Assembly (NCBI GenBank): GCA_036506395.1
Contig: DASXRU010000051.1
Location: forward strand, 19,763 to 83,762
DNA: 64,000 nt
Source of the DNA: DASXRU01 sp036506395
GTDB taxonomy: Bacteria; Acidobacteriota; Blastocatellia; Pyrinomonadales; Pyrinomonadaceae
Direction of reading: 5' to 3'
Made by a program: the position numbers and the translations under genes. Positions 45,001 through 52,895 of the stretch are shown here, piece after piece (position 1 is the first letter of the stretch; each line of letters opens with the position of its first letter). Under the pieces are notes generated by a model. That model was given only the letters and a program-made list of their open reading frames with translations. It was not told where the DNA came from and ran no database searches.

Positions 45001-45963
45001 AGAAACAGCGCCGGCAATTTCGCCGGGCGCATCGAAGACACTGTCCTGGGTCTCAAGCTGAGACCGAATCAGCAGTTCAACGTGATCACTTATCTCGACA
45101 ACAGCGGCGACTCAAACTACAACGCCGCCCAATTCACGCTGCGTCGACGGTTCAGCACCGGCCTCGGCTTGAGCATGGCCTACACGTTCGGCAAGTCGAT
45201 TGACAACCAGTCCGTCGATCCAGTCGGCGCCTCTTCCGGCGGTGGGCTCTCCACCACTAACTCGCGCACGCCGACGGATATTCGCAACTTCCGCGAAGAG
45301 CGCGCGCGTTCTGACTTCGACCGTACCCATGTTTTTACAAGCGCAATGGTGTGGGAACTGCCGGTTGGTCGGGGACGAAGATTTCTGGGCTCATCCCACG
45401 GCATAGTAAATCAGGTCCTGGGAGGCTGGACCATGAATAGCATTTACACGTTCATGACTGGTGAACCATTCGCCGTTCGCAGCGGCTCATTCACCGCTAA
45501 CGGAAATCACGAATCACGCGCCGGTGTGCAACAAGCGGTTCGGGCACAGCTACAGGAACTACCCGGACAAAGCTTCGCCGGTCCGGTGCTGTTTAAGCCA
45601 GTGACCTTGACCACATGCGGTGTGGATCTAACACAGGCCTTTTGCCTTCCGGCTCCCGGTCAGAACGGCGCCGGCAGGAATATCTTTACCGCGCCGAGTT
45701 ACTGGAATCTTGATCTCGGCTTTATTAAGACGTTCCCGATCACGGAACGCTGGAGGCTGCAATTCAGGACCGAATTGTTCAATGCGCTGAACCACGTGAA
45801 CTTTGACAATCCGCGCGACGCCTCGGTTGGCTCGCCCAGCATCAGATCCAATGTTTTTGCGCAGACTTGCTGCGCGGGCGTGGCGCCGCCCTCGACTCAG
45901 ACCATCGTCCAGACTGGAGAATCGGCGCGAGTAATTCAATTCGCGTTGAAGCTTCAGTTCTAG
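42007..45963 (+). CDS. TonB-dependent receptor 3 (Oar-like)
   Basis: A 1318-residue outer-membrane receptor: signal peptide 1-24 (ending APAAFAQ), CarboxypepD_reg-like domain (ITGTVRDTTGAVVPGATVTA, about 28-110), plug with LPLNGRNPLTLLLQEPGVV and FNVTIDGIEANESSVPNPV (about 130-230), then a long barrel ending ARVIQFALKLQF. The AGGAGG site before the ATG suggests efficient translation. It shares its promoter core and the GAGCCCATG start context with receptor 4. A strong hairpin terminator follows, so it is likely a single-gene transcript. Import of a large ligand through TonB energy is the family role; the ligand is unknown. Confidence 0.93.
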   Translation: MLNRIRLAIGLLVFVAALAPAAFAQTGTSNITGTVRDTTGAVVPGATVTAKNEATGVTNTQITTDSGLYAFSSLPVGAYTITVEKQGFKTLQRTNNRLEVGTPLAVDVGLEVGQVSETVSVQAGAEQLQTSNATIGNVVEQKAIEALPLNGRNPLTLLLQEPGVVQRSAGGAGSGVHVNGSRDRAFNVTIDGIEANESSVPNPVSNLYRINPDNVQEFKVTTNNATAEEGRNSGASISIATRSGTSEYHGTGFFFFRNEALNSNEWFANAQKTPKPLIRMGQYGFEMGGPIKKNKTFFFGSYQESRIDFTQPIDQTFGIPIVYTPEARNGVFRYFFPDSTCVPATGAGNCLRISGTIISRNSTLLVNPNTGAYVTGIHNCVGAETNCIRTYDTRTGANNTLGKPLDSAVATLLQAYPLPNNFASGDGLNTATFLWNPPTAVRGPNYAARIDHNFNADNSMFVRYLFADYNTLEGDPLNGRPQVYPNNPPQGEVFRRTSNLAISYRRVISPSLVNEWTAGFGRFGFLFTQGEANPAWPNIPPFNFTDLSEPYINTPRTARWVTTPQVLDNLSYVRGAHVFRGGINFRFYRHVDQRGQPGGINVTPSVTFSQANRNPFSADGFVSAGGIDTTTDSSTLGNLITTLYGLPARISQTFISNLKDDVFLPFKTGDNVTLYAEKHNLDQYNFYFQDEWKLRPNVTLNYGARWELNPPANTTPHNNVFVASTPIVGTPLPAIPTVNQPGAVTFVPAKRWYGGSFNGAIGPRLGLAYSPDFKSGFLHSVFGGNSKSVIRLGYGIAFDTISSFQVTAAAGRIPGLVQSCTTTFPFTSITSGCVNSPDVNKTVAGGFPTQLPAPSVKPSSFFTPPQQLRSNAPGNITVFAPKMQLPTVHEWNISIQRELPWGLVMQAAYIGRRGEHLFMAYDANQINSDPIVPSFLIMQQNRAKGCTSSGTGCPSGVTGTTPPLLAQLVAAFTAAGNANPTAAATSFLNSGTTTTDLGRNSAGNFAGRIEDTVLGLKLRPNQQFNVITYLDNSGDSNYNAAQFTLRRRFSTGLGLSMAYTFGKSIDNQSVDPVGASSGGGLSTTNSRTPTDIRNFREERARSDFDRTHVFTSAMVWELPVGRGRRFLGSSHGIVNQVLGGWTMNSIYTFMTGEPFAVRSGSFTANGNHESRAGVQQAVRAQLQELPGQSFAGPVLFKPVTLTTCGVDLTQAFCLPAPGQNGAGRNIFTAPSYWNLDLGFIKTFPITERWRLQFRTELFNALNHVNFDNPRDASVGSPSIRSNVFAQTCCAGVAPPSTQTIVQTGESARVIQFALKLQF

Positions 45964-45982
45964 TCAGGTTGAATAACCAGCA

Positions 45983-46013
45983 ACAGCGAGACATCCGCGT
46001 GATGTCTCGCTGT
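45983..46013 (+). terminator. hairpin terminator after receptor 3
   Basis: ACAGCGAGACATC (45983-45995) pairs perfectly with GATGTCTCGCTGT (46001-46013) around a 5-base loop, followed by GCTTATTTCT. A 13-bp perfect stem 20 bp past the stop codon is strong evidence. Confidence 0.8.
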
Positions 46014-46144
46014 GCTTATTTCTGGCGCTCAATGTTTGGCTGACTCTCTAGACCGTTATTATCCAGCCGGGGAATCGTATGACGGTCTTGAATCAGAGCT
46101 TCAGCGATAAGCCGGCTGTGGCCAAATATCTTCGAAGGATCAAG

Positions 46145-47029
46145 ATGCCGCTACACCTGTTTCTCGTGCGAGGAAAACATTCAATCACGCGCCTGCTGGC
46201 CATCACGCTCGCAATCCTTCCTTTGATCACTCCGCCCTTATCGGCCACGGAGAAGTTGAAACCAGAGGAAATAATAGCCAGGCACCTGGAATCCATCGGC
46301 CCAGCCAAGGCGCGCGCTGCCGTTACCACGCGTATCATCAGCGGGACTGCTCAGGTCGTTTTTCGCACGCCACCACCAGGGCAAGCCATAGGACGGGCCG
46401 TGCTCGCTTCCGAAGGTGTTAAGAGTTTGATCGGCATGAGCTTTAAGAGTCCCGTTTACCCTCGTGAAGAGTTGGGCTTTAACGGAAACAGTTTTATCGC
46501 TGCCTTTGTAACCCCGGGAGTCCGCTCCTCCCTGGGCAGTTTTCTGATGACTCACAACCTTGTTTTCAAGCAGGGTCTGATGGGCGGCACATTGTCATCG
46601 GCCTGGGCGCTGCTGGACTTAGCCAATCGCGATCCGCGCCTGGAATACACGGGCACTCAAAAGGTCGACCATCGGATGCTCCACGAACTGAAATATTTGC
46701 CGCGCGGAGGCTCCGATCTGCAAATCAAACTCTTCTTTGATCCAGAAACTTTCCAGCACGTGCGGACCGAGTATCAACGCGTGATCGCAGCTCCCACTGG
46801 CGACCGCGGGTACCTAAGCGGGAGGGGAACGGAGACACGCTATAAGATGGTTGAAGAGTTTTCCGACTTTAAGCCGGAAGGAGGATTGACACTACCGCAC
46901 ACTTATAAAATCAAACTAATGGCTGATACGGAAAGCGGCGCATTCCTGGCGGACTGGGTAATAAGCTTAACTCAATTCACCTTCAACCAGCCTATCGATC
47001 CCAATTCATTTACAATTAGCACAGATTAA
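46145..47029 (+). CDS. unknown exported protein beside receptors 3 and 4
   Basis: I do not recognise a named family. The frame opens at an ATG at 46079, but the ATG at 46145 has AAGGA upstream and begins a better signal peptide (MPLHLFLVRGKHSITRLLAI, then LPLITPPLSA), so it is preferred; the earlier start remains possible. The mature part (about 260 residues) starts with EKLKPEEIIARHLESIGPAK, a helix often seen at the front of LolA/outer-membrane-lipoprotein-sorting-like proteins of Acidobacteriota. It continues with alternating beta strands such as LQIKLFFDPETFQHVRTEYQ and ends FNQPIDPNSFTIS, a pattern compatible with a LolA-like half-barrel. No Cys or catalytic motif is seen. It sits alone between two receptor genes and may serve them. 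Confidence 0.7.
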   Translation: MPLHLFLVRGKHSITRLLAITLAILPLITPPLSATEKLKPEEIIARHLESIGPAKARAAVTTRIISGTAQVVFRTPPPGQAIGRAVLASEGVKSLIGMSFKSPVYPREELGFNGNSFIAAFVTPGVRSSLGSFLMTHNLVFKQGLMGGTLSSAWALLDLANRDPRLEYTGTQKVDHRMLHELKYLPRGGSDLQIKLFFDPETFQHVRTEYQRVIAAPTGDRGYLSGRGTETRYKMVEEFSDFKPEGGLTLPHTYKIKLMADTESGAFLADWVISLTQFTFNQPIDPNSFTISTD

Positions 47030-47143
47030 GAAGCTTACCTGCTCGAGCGTATCCGCGTTGACGGAAGTTAAGCTAGTAACGTTCTCGCTGCGGAAAATTG
47101 TTAACGGGGCGTTCAGTGCGGGCGCCTCGTTTCATTTACCATT

Positions 47144-47182
47144 TAATAAGAGTTCGTAATAAGAGTTCGAAATAAAACTCTT
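47144..47182 (+). promoter_or_regulatory. candidate operator: tandem direct repeats plus palindrome at the receptor 4 promoter
   Basis: TAATAAGAGTTCG occurs twice in tandem (47144-47156 and 47157-47169). AAGAGTT (47161-47167) and AACTCTT (47176-47182) form a perfect 7-bp inverted repeat with 8 bp between, ending inside the -35 box. This placement suits a DNA-binding regulator that blocks or helps RNA polymerase. No regulator gene is adjacent. Confidence 0.5.
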
Positions 47183-47208
47183 GACCCTCGGAGTTGCGGG
47201 AGTATACT
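47181..47208 (+). promoter_or_regulatory. predicted promoter of receptor 4
   Basis: TTGACC (47181-47186), a 16-bp spacer and TATACT (47203-47208), close to the sigma-70 consensus. Transcription would start near 47215, leaving a leader of about 170 nt with a small hairpin, TCCTATT-CCAA-AATAGGA (47287-47304), before the GGAGG ribosome site. The rest of the 354-bp gap (47030-47383) holds no gene. Confidence 0.65.
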
Positions 47209-47383
47209 GAGCGCATCTTTCATATAGCTTTCTTCGCCTTCCGGCATTTTCTTAGCTACAACCGTCGTTACGGAAAATCAGTCAAGTCCTATTCCAAAAT
47301 AGGAAGTAGCCCGCTCGCTCCTGGACCGCCCAGCTCTTGGTTTATGAGCGATCAATTCTCAACTCGCAACCCTGGAGGAGCCC

Positions 47384-50300
47384 ATGAAGAGTCGAATTCT
47401 AAGCCTGACGTGTTTATTGTTACTTTGCGCGAGTGCCGCGGCCCAAACTACTTCCGGGCGGCTCGCCGGCGTGGTCACAGATCAAAACGGAGCTTTAGTG
47501 CCGGGAGCAGACGTCTTAGCTGTTCATAACGACACCAAGGCCGAGTTCAGAACCACCGCCAGCGGTGAAGGCAGCTGGTCAATTCCCTCAATTCCCAATG
47601 GCACCTACACGATCTCGGTCTCGGCGCCGCGCTTTAAGACCACTGTGATCAAAGACGTCAAGGTAGACTCCGGCCAGGTAGCCACTGCCAATGCGGCCCT
47701 GCAACCAGGCGGCGCCGCCGAACAGGTGGTCATCGTCGGAGGTGGTGAGATTCTTCAGACTGAGAGTCCTAATATTTCAACCACCATCGCCGGCCGGCAA
47801 ATCAGTGAACTTCCCTTCGTCACGAGAGATGCCCTGCAATTGGTTTTGACTCTTCCAGGCGTGCAAAGCCCTGGCGTCCCCCGCACCTCTTCGATAAACG
47901 GCCTACCGAAAGGCTCGGTAAACATCATGCTGGACGGCGTTAATATTCAGGACAACTTCCTTCGCAGTTCAGACGGGTTCTTCACATCTATACAGATGAA
48001 GTCGGATGCGGTCCAGGAAGTCACCGTCTCCACCGCCGTACCAGGGGCTGAGAGTGGCGGCGAAGGCGCGGCTCAAATCAAAGGCGTAACGAAGTCCGGC
48101 ACTTCTGAGTTTCACGGAGGTGCGTTTTGGCAATACCGTTCGCCACGGTTTAATTCGAACTATTACTTCAACACCATCGACCGCTTGCCGAAGGATAGTC
48201 TCTTCCTCAGGCAAATGGGCGGACACATTGGCGGCCCGATTATGATCCCGCACTTAATCAAGGGCCGCGACAAGGCGTTTTTCTTTGTGAACTGGGAAGA
48301 GTTTCGCCTGCCGCAGGCTTATGGCTCGCTTTCTGCAGTGGGAAATATTCTGGTGCTAACGCCTGAAGCGAGAAATGGCAACTTTACTTTCGCAGCTCCC
48401 AAGCCTGCCAGTCCTAATCCCATACCGACAGGTTGTTCAGCTATCGTCAATACCTCACAAATGCTTTGTACCAGAAATCTACTTACGGTAGCCGCAAACA
48501 ACGGATTCACCAGTACTATCGATCCGAGGATCGCTCAGGGACTTGGCATTGTCGATACCGCCGTGCATACCGAGGGAGCGCTGAAGAGCCGCGTGACTAA
48601 CCTCACAAATCCATCGGCCAACGACTATAACCGGCTGGACTATAATTTCCAGGATCCCGGCACGAACATTCGTCGCTTCCCGACCGGCAGGCTCGACTGG
48701 AACATTACCAAGAACCAGCATCTCGAGTTCATCCACCAGTATCAGCACTACTACTCAACTCCTGACGCCGTCAATGGACAAAACAGTGTGGCGCCGGGAC
48801 AGGGCATAGTGATCGGAACGCCGGGCATTACCGGTTCGATCTATCGCAACTCCTACTCCTTCGCCGGAGCTCACCGTTGGACCGTTAGTTCGAACATCTC
48901 GAATGAAGCCCGCTTCACTTCCGGAGGAAATGGCACATCCCTTTTCACGCGCGAGTTTGCCCCTGGGCTGTTCAGTCTTTGGGGCGGCAACGCCCTGGCC
49001 ACTGGAACGTATCTGGGAGCGCAGGGCAACGGCACCGGCGCATTCTATAATCGCCGTTCAACTTCACGGCGAACTACGCCAACAAAAGGGCTCAGCGACA
49101 ATCTGACCTACGTCAAGGGGGACCACACGATAAATTTTGGCGGCTCGTATCTCTATATTAGATCGTTCACGTCCGCCGCCAGCACGCAGGTGGTACCGCA
49201 AGTTACTCTGGGAATTAACTCCAACGATCCGGCAGTGAACATGTTCACGACTGGAAATTTTCCGAATGCTAATTCGACCCAGTTAGGACAGGCACAATCG
49301 CTCTACGCGATTCTCGTGGGTCGAATCACCGCGGTTAACCGCTCAGCGTCGCTGGATGGAGACACGAAGAAGTACGTCTTCGACTCCTTCAACGAATACA
49401 ACCACCAGAATGAATGGGCTTTCTATGCCCAGGACTCGTGGAAATTCAGACCGAACATTACCTTGAATTACGGCCTGCGCTGGGAGTTCGAGCCTTCACC
49501 GATAAATGACAATCTCGTTTACACCAGAAATGGAGTTGAAGGTATTTACGGCATCTCCGGCATTGGCAATATGTTCAAGCCTGGTACGTTCGGAGGACAG
49601 CCGACGCAATACCGTCTCCTGGGTAAAGGTGAGAAAGGATTCGCAAATCGCTGGCACGATTTCGCGCCTTCCTTCGGCTTTGCCTACACTCCTGACTTCA
49701 AGACAGGACTTCTGGGGAAACTTACCGGCTCTGGCAAGACAGTAATCCGTGGCGGCTATTCAATCGCCTTTACGCGCGAAGGCTTTAGTGCCTACACCTC
49801 GATGTTCGGTTCCAATGAGGGAGGAACGGTGACTCTGAATGCCAGCCCCAGCTCGAATGCGTCAATCTTCGGCCTGGCCGGCAGCAGATTGTTCCGAGAC
49901 CCTTTGCCGGTGGTGCCGCCGCCAGCCGACACAAGTAAGTACCCGTTTACGCCCGTCTTTCTTGGTCCCGGCAGTGCCAACGATTTTGATCCCAATCTCA
50001 AGGCTGGTTATACCCAATCGTACTCGCTTGGCCTCCAGCGTGAGATTGGGAAGAACACCGCCATTGAAGTTCGCTTTGTTCGCACGCGCGGCACCCACCT
50101 GTGGCGCCAGATTGAACTCAATGAGGTAAATATCTTCGAGAACGGCTTTCTCAACGAGTTCAGAAATGCCGCAAATAACCTGAAGATATTCATGACAGCG
50201 AATCCCCTTTGCGGACAAAGCGGCCAGCCGGCTTGCAACTACGGGAATACGGGGCTGTCGGGTCAGGTGGCAATTCCGATCATAAACACTGCGATCGCTT

Positions 50301-51460
50301 CCAACACCGACCAGACGACACTCAACCGCATCCTGCAAGGTCAGGCTGGAGCTGTCGCTAACTCAATTGCTTTTAACCTGACTCGCATGAACCGGTTAAT
50401 CATTAACGGAACTCTTGCTAATGGATCAGCCTGTCTAATCGGTACGGCTGGCTGTACGCCGCGGATTCAGTCCACGAGTCTCCCGTTAAGCACCGGTTGC
50501 GACAACACTCTCACGAATAATCAAACCTGCAGGATTTCAAACTACTTCATAGTCAACCCGCAACCTTCAGCCGGCTCGTTCTTGATGACCCAGGGAACTG
50601 ATACGTCATTCAACGCCTTGCAGGTTGAGCTGCGACGCAGAATGTCGAGGGGACTGCTTTTCCAGGGCAGCTATCAGTACGGAAAGGCGTTGTCAAACGC
50701 TTTCGTCTCGTCTTCTTCCGTATTCTCACAGCCGAGAACGCTGCGCAATCCCACCCTGGATCGAACCTGGTCGCCGTGGGACATTCGCCACTCACTCAAG
50801 TTCGATTTCATCAATGAACTGCCATTCGGCTCTGGTCATCGCTGGCTGAACACGAGCAATGGCCTCGTCAATCGAATTGTAGGCGGCTGGCAATGGAGCG
50901 GTGTCGTTCGCATTCAGTCCGGACCGGCCACGCTGCTCACCAGCGGCGGGCGGGCCACGGTGAATCAGAACGACTCTGGCGTGGTGCTGCACAACATGAC
51001 GCAGAAACAGTTTGACGGATTCGTCAAGATTCGCAAGGATCCGAGCGGCATCGTCTACTGGCTGCCTCAGAATATTATCGACAATACGATCGCGGCATTT
51101 GCCAGCCCGACCGGACAACCCCTCGATGCCAATGCTCCCTATATTGGCCCGCCGCTGACAGCGGGAGAATTCGGTAGTCGCATTGTGTTCCATGGCCCGG
51201 GCACGGCACGGTTCGACTTCAACATTCTCAAGCGCATTCCCATAAACGAGAGAGTGAACGTTGAAGGCAGAGTGTCATTCTTGAACGCCTTCAATCGCGC
51301 AAACTTCTACCTGGGTGATTCCGATTCCACGATTAGAAGCATCAGCGCGGCCTCAAGCTTATTCGGCCAAACTCGGTCCGCTTATCGCGACATCACGGTG
51401 TCCGGTACCAACGATCCCGGGGGCCGGCTGGTTGAGTTCCAGTTGCGCTTCAACTTCTGA
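47384..51460 (+). CDS. TonB-dependent receptor 4 (Oar-like)
   Basis: A 1358-residue outer-membrane receptor, the longest of the four. Signal peptide 1-20 (LLLLCASAAAQ), CarboxypepD_reg-like domain (LAGVVTDQNGALVPGADVLA), plug with LPFVTRDALQLVLTLPGVQ and LPKGSVNIMLDGVNIQDNFL, and a large barrel ending RLVEFQLRFNF. The start has GGAGG 5-6 nt upstream. A near-consensus promoter with a possible operator lies about 170 bp before the ATG and a perfect hairpin follows the stop, so it is probably an independently regulated single-gene unit. The ligand is unknown. Confidence 0.93.
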   Translation: MKSRILSLTCLLLLCASAAAQTTSGRLAGVVTDQNGALVPGADVLAVHNDTKAEFRTTASGEGSWSIPSIPNGTYTISVSAPRFKTTVIKDVKVDSGQVATANAALQPGGAAEQVVIVGGGEILQTESPNISTTIAGRQISELPFVTRDALQLVLTLPGVQSPGVPRTSSINGLPKGSVNIMLDGVNIQDNFLRSSDGFFTSIQMKSDAVQEVTVSTAVPGAESGGEGAAQIKGVTKSGTSEFHGGAFWQYRSPRFNSNYYFNTIDRLPKDSLFLRQMGGHIGGPIMIPHLIKGRDKAFFFVNWEEFRLPQAYGSLSAVGNILVLTPEARNGNFTFAAPKPASPNPIPTGCSAIVNTSQMLCTRNLLTVAANNGFTSTIDPRIAQGLGIVDTAVHTEGALKSRVTNLTNPSANDYNRLDYNFQDPGTNIRRFPTGRLDWNITKNQHLEFIHQYQHYYSTPDAVNGQNSVAPGQGIVIGTPGITGSIYRNSYSFAGAHRWTVSSNISNEARFTSGGNGTSLFTREFAPGLFSLWGGNALATGTYLGAQGNGTGAFYNRRSTSRRTTPTKGLSDNLTYVKGDHTINFGGSYLYIRSFTSAASTQVVPQVTLGINSNDPAVNMFTTGNFPNANSTQLGQAQSLYAILVGRITAVNRSASLDGDTKKYVFDSFNEYNHQNEWAFYAQDSWKFRPNITLNYGLRWEFEPSPINDNLVYTRNGVEGIYGISGIGNMFKPGTFGGQPTQYRLLGKGEKGFANRWHDFAPSFGFAYTPDFKTGLLGKLTGSGKTVIRGGYSIAFTREGFSAYTSMFGSNEGGTVTLNASPSSNASIFGLAGSRLFRDPLPVVPPPADTSKYPFTPVFLGPGSANDFDPNLKAGYTQSYSLGLQREIGKNTAIEVRFVRTRGTHLWRQIELNEVNIFENGFLNEFRNAANNLKIFMTANPLCGQSGQPACNYGNTGLSGQVAIPIINTAIASNTDQTTLNRILQGQAGAVANSIAFNLTRMNRLIINGTLANGSACLIGTAGCTPRIQSTSLPLSTGCDNTLTNNQTCRISNYFIVNPQPSAGSFLMTQGTDTSFNALQVELRRRMSRGLLFQGSYQYGKALSNAFVSSSSVFSQPRTLRNPTLDRTWSPWDIRHSLKFDFINELPFGSGHRWLNTSNGLVNRIVGGWQWSGVVRIQSGPATLLTSGGRATVNQNDSGVVLHNMTQKQFDGFVKIRKDPSGIVYWLPQNIIDNTIAAFASPTGQPLDANAPYIGPPLTAGEFGSRIVFHGPGTARFDFNILKRIPINERVNVEGRVSFLNAFNRANFYLGDSDSTIRSISAASSLFGQTRSAYRDITVSGTNDPGGRLVEFQLRFNF

Positions 51461-51480
51461 CAGGAATCCAACCAAAACAA

Positions 51481-51520
51481 ATGAGGGATGCAGCCAGTTC
51501 CGGCTGCATCCCTCATTTCT
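51481..51520 (+). terminator. hairpin terminator after receptor 4
   Basis: ATGAGGGATGCAGCC (51481-51495) and GGCTGCATCCCTCAT (51502-51516) form a perfect 15-bp stem around a 6-base loop, followed by TTCT. It lies 20 bp past the stop codon. The ATGAGGGATG core recurs in the inverted repeat at 13787. Confidence 0.82.
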
Positions 51521-51600
51521 ATGTCCTGCGGCGTTATCCGACCGCTCTCTGGCGTTACCGTTACTTATCTGCCCACATGATTGCAAATGACTGAAACGAT

Positions 51601-52812
51601 TTACTTCTTATTGAGCGCCGACTTCAGCTTTTCAATCTCCGCCTTCACTTGCGCTGAGTTCGCAGCCGCGGGTACGTCGTTTAGATACTGTTCGAATGCC
51701 CGCAACGCTGCCTCCGGTTTCTGCTGCATCAAATAGAGTTGCCCCAAAAACATCTGCGCCGTTCCCAGCGCAGGGCCACCTAACTCATACGCGCGAACCA
51801 GCTCTTTTTCAGCCTCCGGTAAGCGGTTCAGCTGCAAAAGACTTCCACCCAGCAGGAGATGTGCGGTAGCCGCGTTCGGATCCAGCGCAATGGCTTTCTG
51901 CAGCTCGTCAGCGGCGTCCGCAAAACGTTCCTCTCGATTGAGAATCAAACCGAGCTTGAAGTGCAGTTCCACCAGGGTAGTATTGTCAGCTCCGGTAGCC
52001 TGTAGCGCGGCACGCAAGACCTTCTCAGATTTGGCTAAATCTCCCTTTCCCGCCAAAGCGTCAGCGTAAGGAAGCGCCAGGCCGTGAAGTGAGGGGTTCT
52101 CCTCGTACAAACCACCTAACACTTCAGCTGCTCTTTTGAAGTTCGCCTGGCGATTAAGCACAACGCCAAGATTCAAACGCGAATTAGGATACTTCGCATT
52201 AACCTTGATCGCCTTCTCAAAAAGTTCCCCGGCTTCTTCTAAACGATCCAGTTTAAGATAAAGAACGCCAAAGTCATTTAGCGCGCGGAGATATTGCGGG
52301 TATTGCTTTAGGGCTGATCTAAAATTTGTAATCGCATCATCAACCTTTCCCTTTCCCACCGCCTTGATCGCTTCATCGTAGGCGTTGCGCGCGCCTGATG
52401 GAACGTCAGGCTGCAAACTGGCGACGTCAATCACTCCAGGCGGGGGCTTGGATTTGCTGGTTAGGGGCCGCAGAAAGACAGTCGCATAAACCGGAGTACC
52501 GCGAATTATGCGAAATCTTGTGGTGGTGGTGTCGAAGGTACGGCCGTCACTTTCAACGGTGATGGTGTAATCGGCGTCGCGGACCAAGTCGCCCGTCAAC
52601 AGAAACTTGCCCTTCGTATCGGTAAAAAGCGTTTCGATTCGCCCATCATCACGAGTTAAGGTGAAGCGTATTGCTTGTTCCGGCAATCCGCCATTAGGCA
52701 CAAATATTTGAATGGAGTTCGGGAATTGGGCTGCCGCTGTGCCGGGTAGTGATGCAATCGCGAGCAGCAGTCCACACAGAGAACCTGGGTGCCTTTGAAT
52801 CAGGTGCAACAT
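51601..52812 (-). CDS. exported TPR protein with N-terminal beta domain
   Basis: A 403-residue protein with signal peptide (about 1-28, LLLAIASLPGTAAAQ). Residues about 32-120 form a beta-rich domain (QIFVPNGGLPEQAIRFTLTR, then LFTDTKGKFLLTGDL) like a carboxypeptidase-regulatory/Ig-type fold that displays a peptide surface. Residues 140-400 hold about seven tetratricopeptide repeats, e.g. RALNDFGVLYLKLDRLEEAG, SRLNLGVVLNRQANFKRAAE and AHLLLGGSLLQLNRLPEAEK. It probably acts as a periplasmic or outer-membrane scaffold. It shares strand but not an obvious operon with the murein-salvage genes upstream (83-bp gap). The partner is unknown. Confidence 0.87.
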   Translation of the reverse strand: MLHLIQRHPGSLCGLLLAIASLPGTAAAQFPNSIQIFVPNGGLPEQAIRFTLTRDDGRIETLFTDTKGKFLLTGDLVRDADYTITVESDGRTFDTTTTRFRIIRGTPVYATVFLRPLTSKSKPPPGVIDVASLQPDVPSGARNAYDEAIKAVGKGKVDDAITNFRSALKQYPQYLRALNDFGVLYLKLDRLEEAGELFEKAIKVNAKYPNSRLNLGVVLNRQANFKRAAEVLGGLYEENPSLHGLALPYADALAGKGDLAKSEKVLRAALQATGADNTTLVELHFKLGLILNREERFADAADELQKAIALDPNAATAHLLLGGSLLQLNRLPEAEKELVRAYELGGPALGTAQMFLGQLYLMQQKPEAALRAFEQYLNDVPAAANSAQVKAEIEKLKSALNKK

Positions 52813-52895
52813 CGGAGGCAGATTAGCGCGATCCGTTCAGGAAAGCCATCCCCAGCCTGCCCTTAAAACAGGATCGAGCAGCAGACATAATGAAC

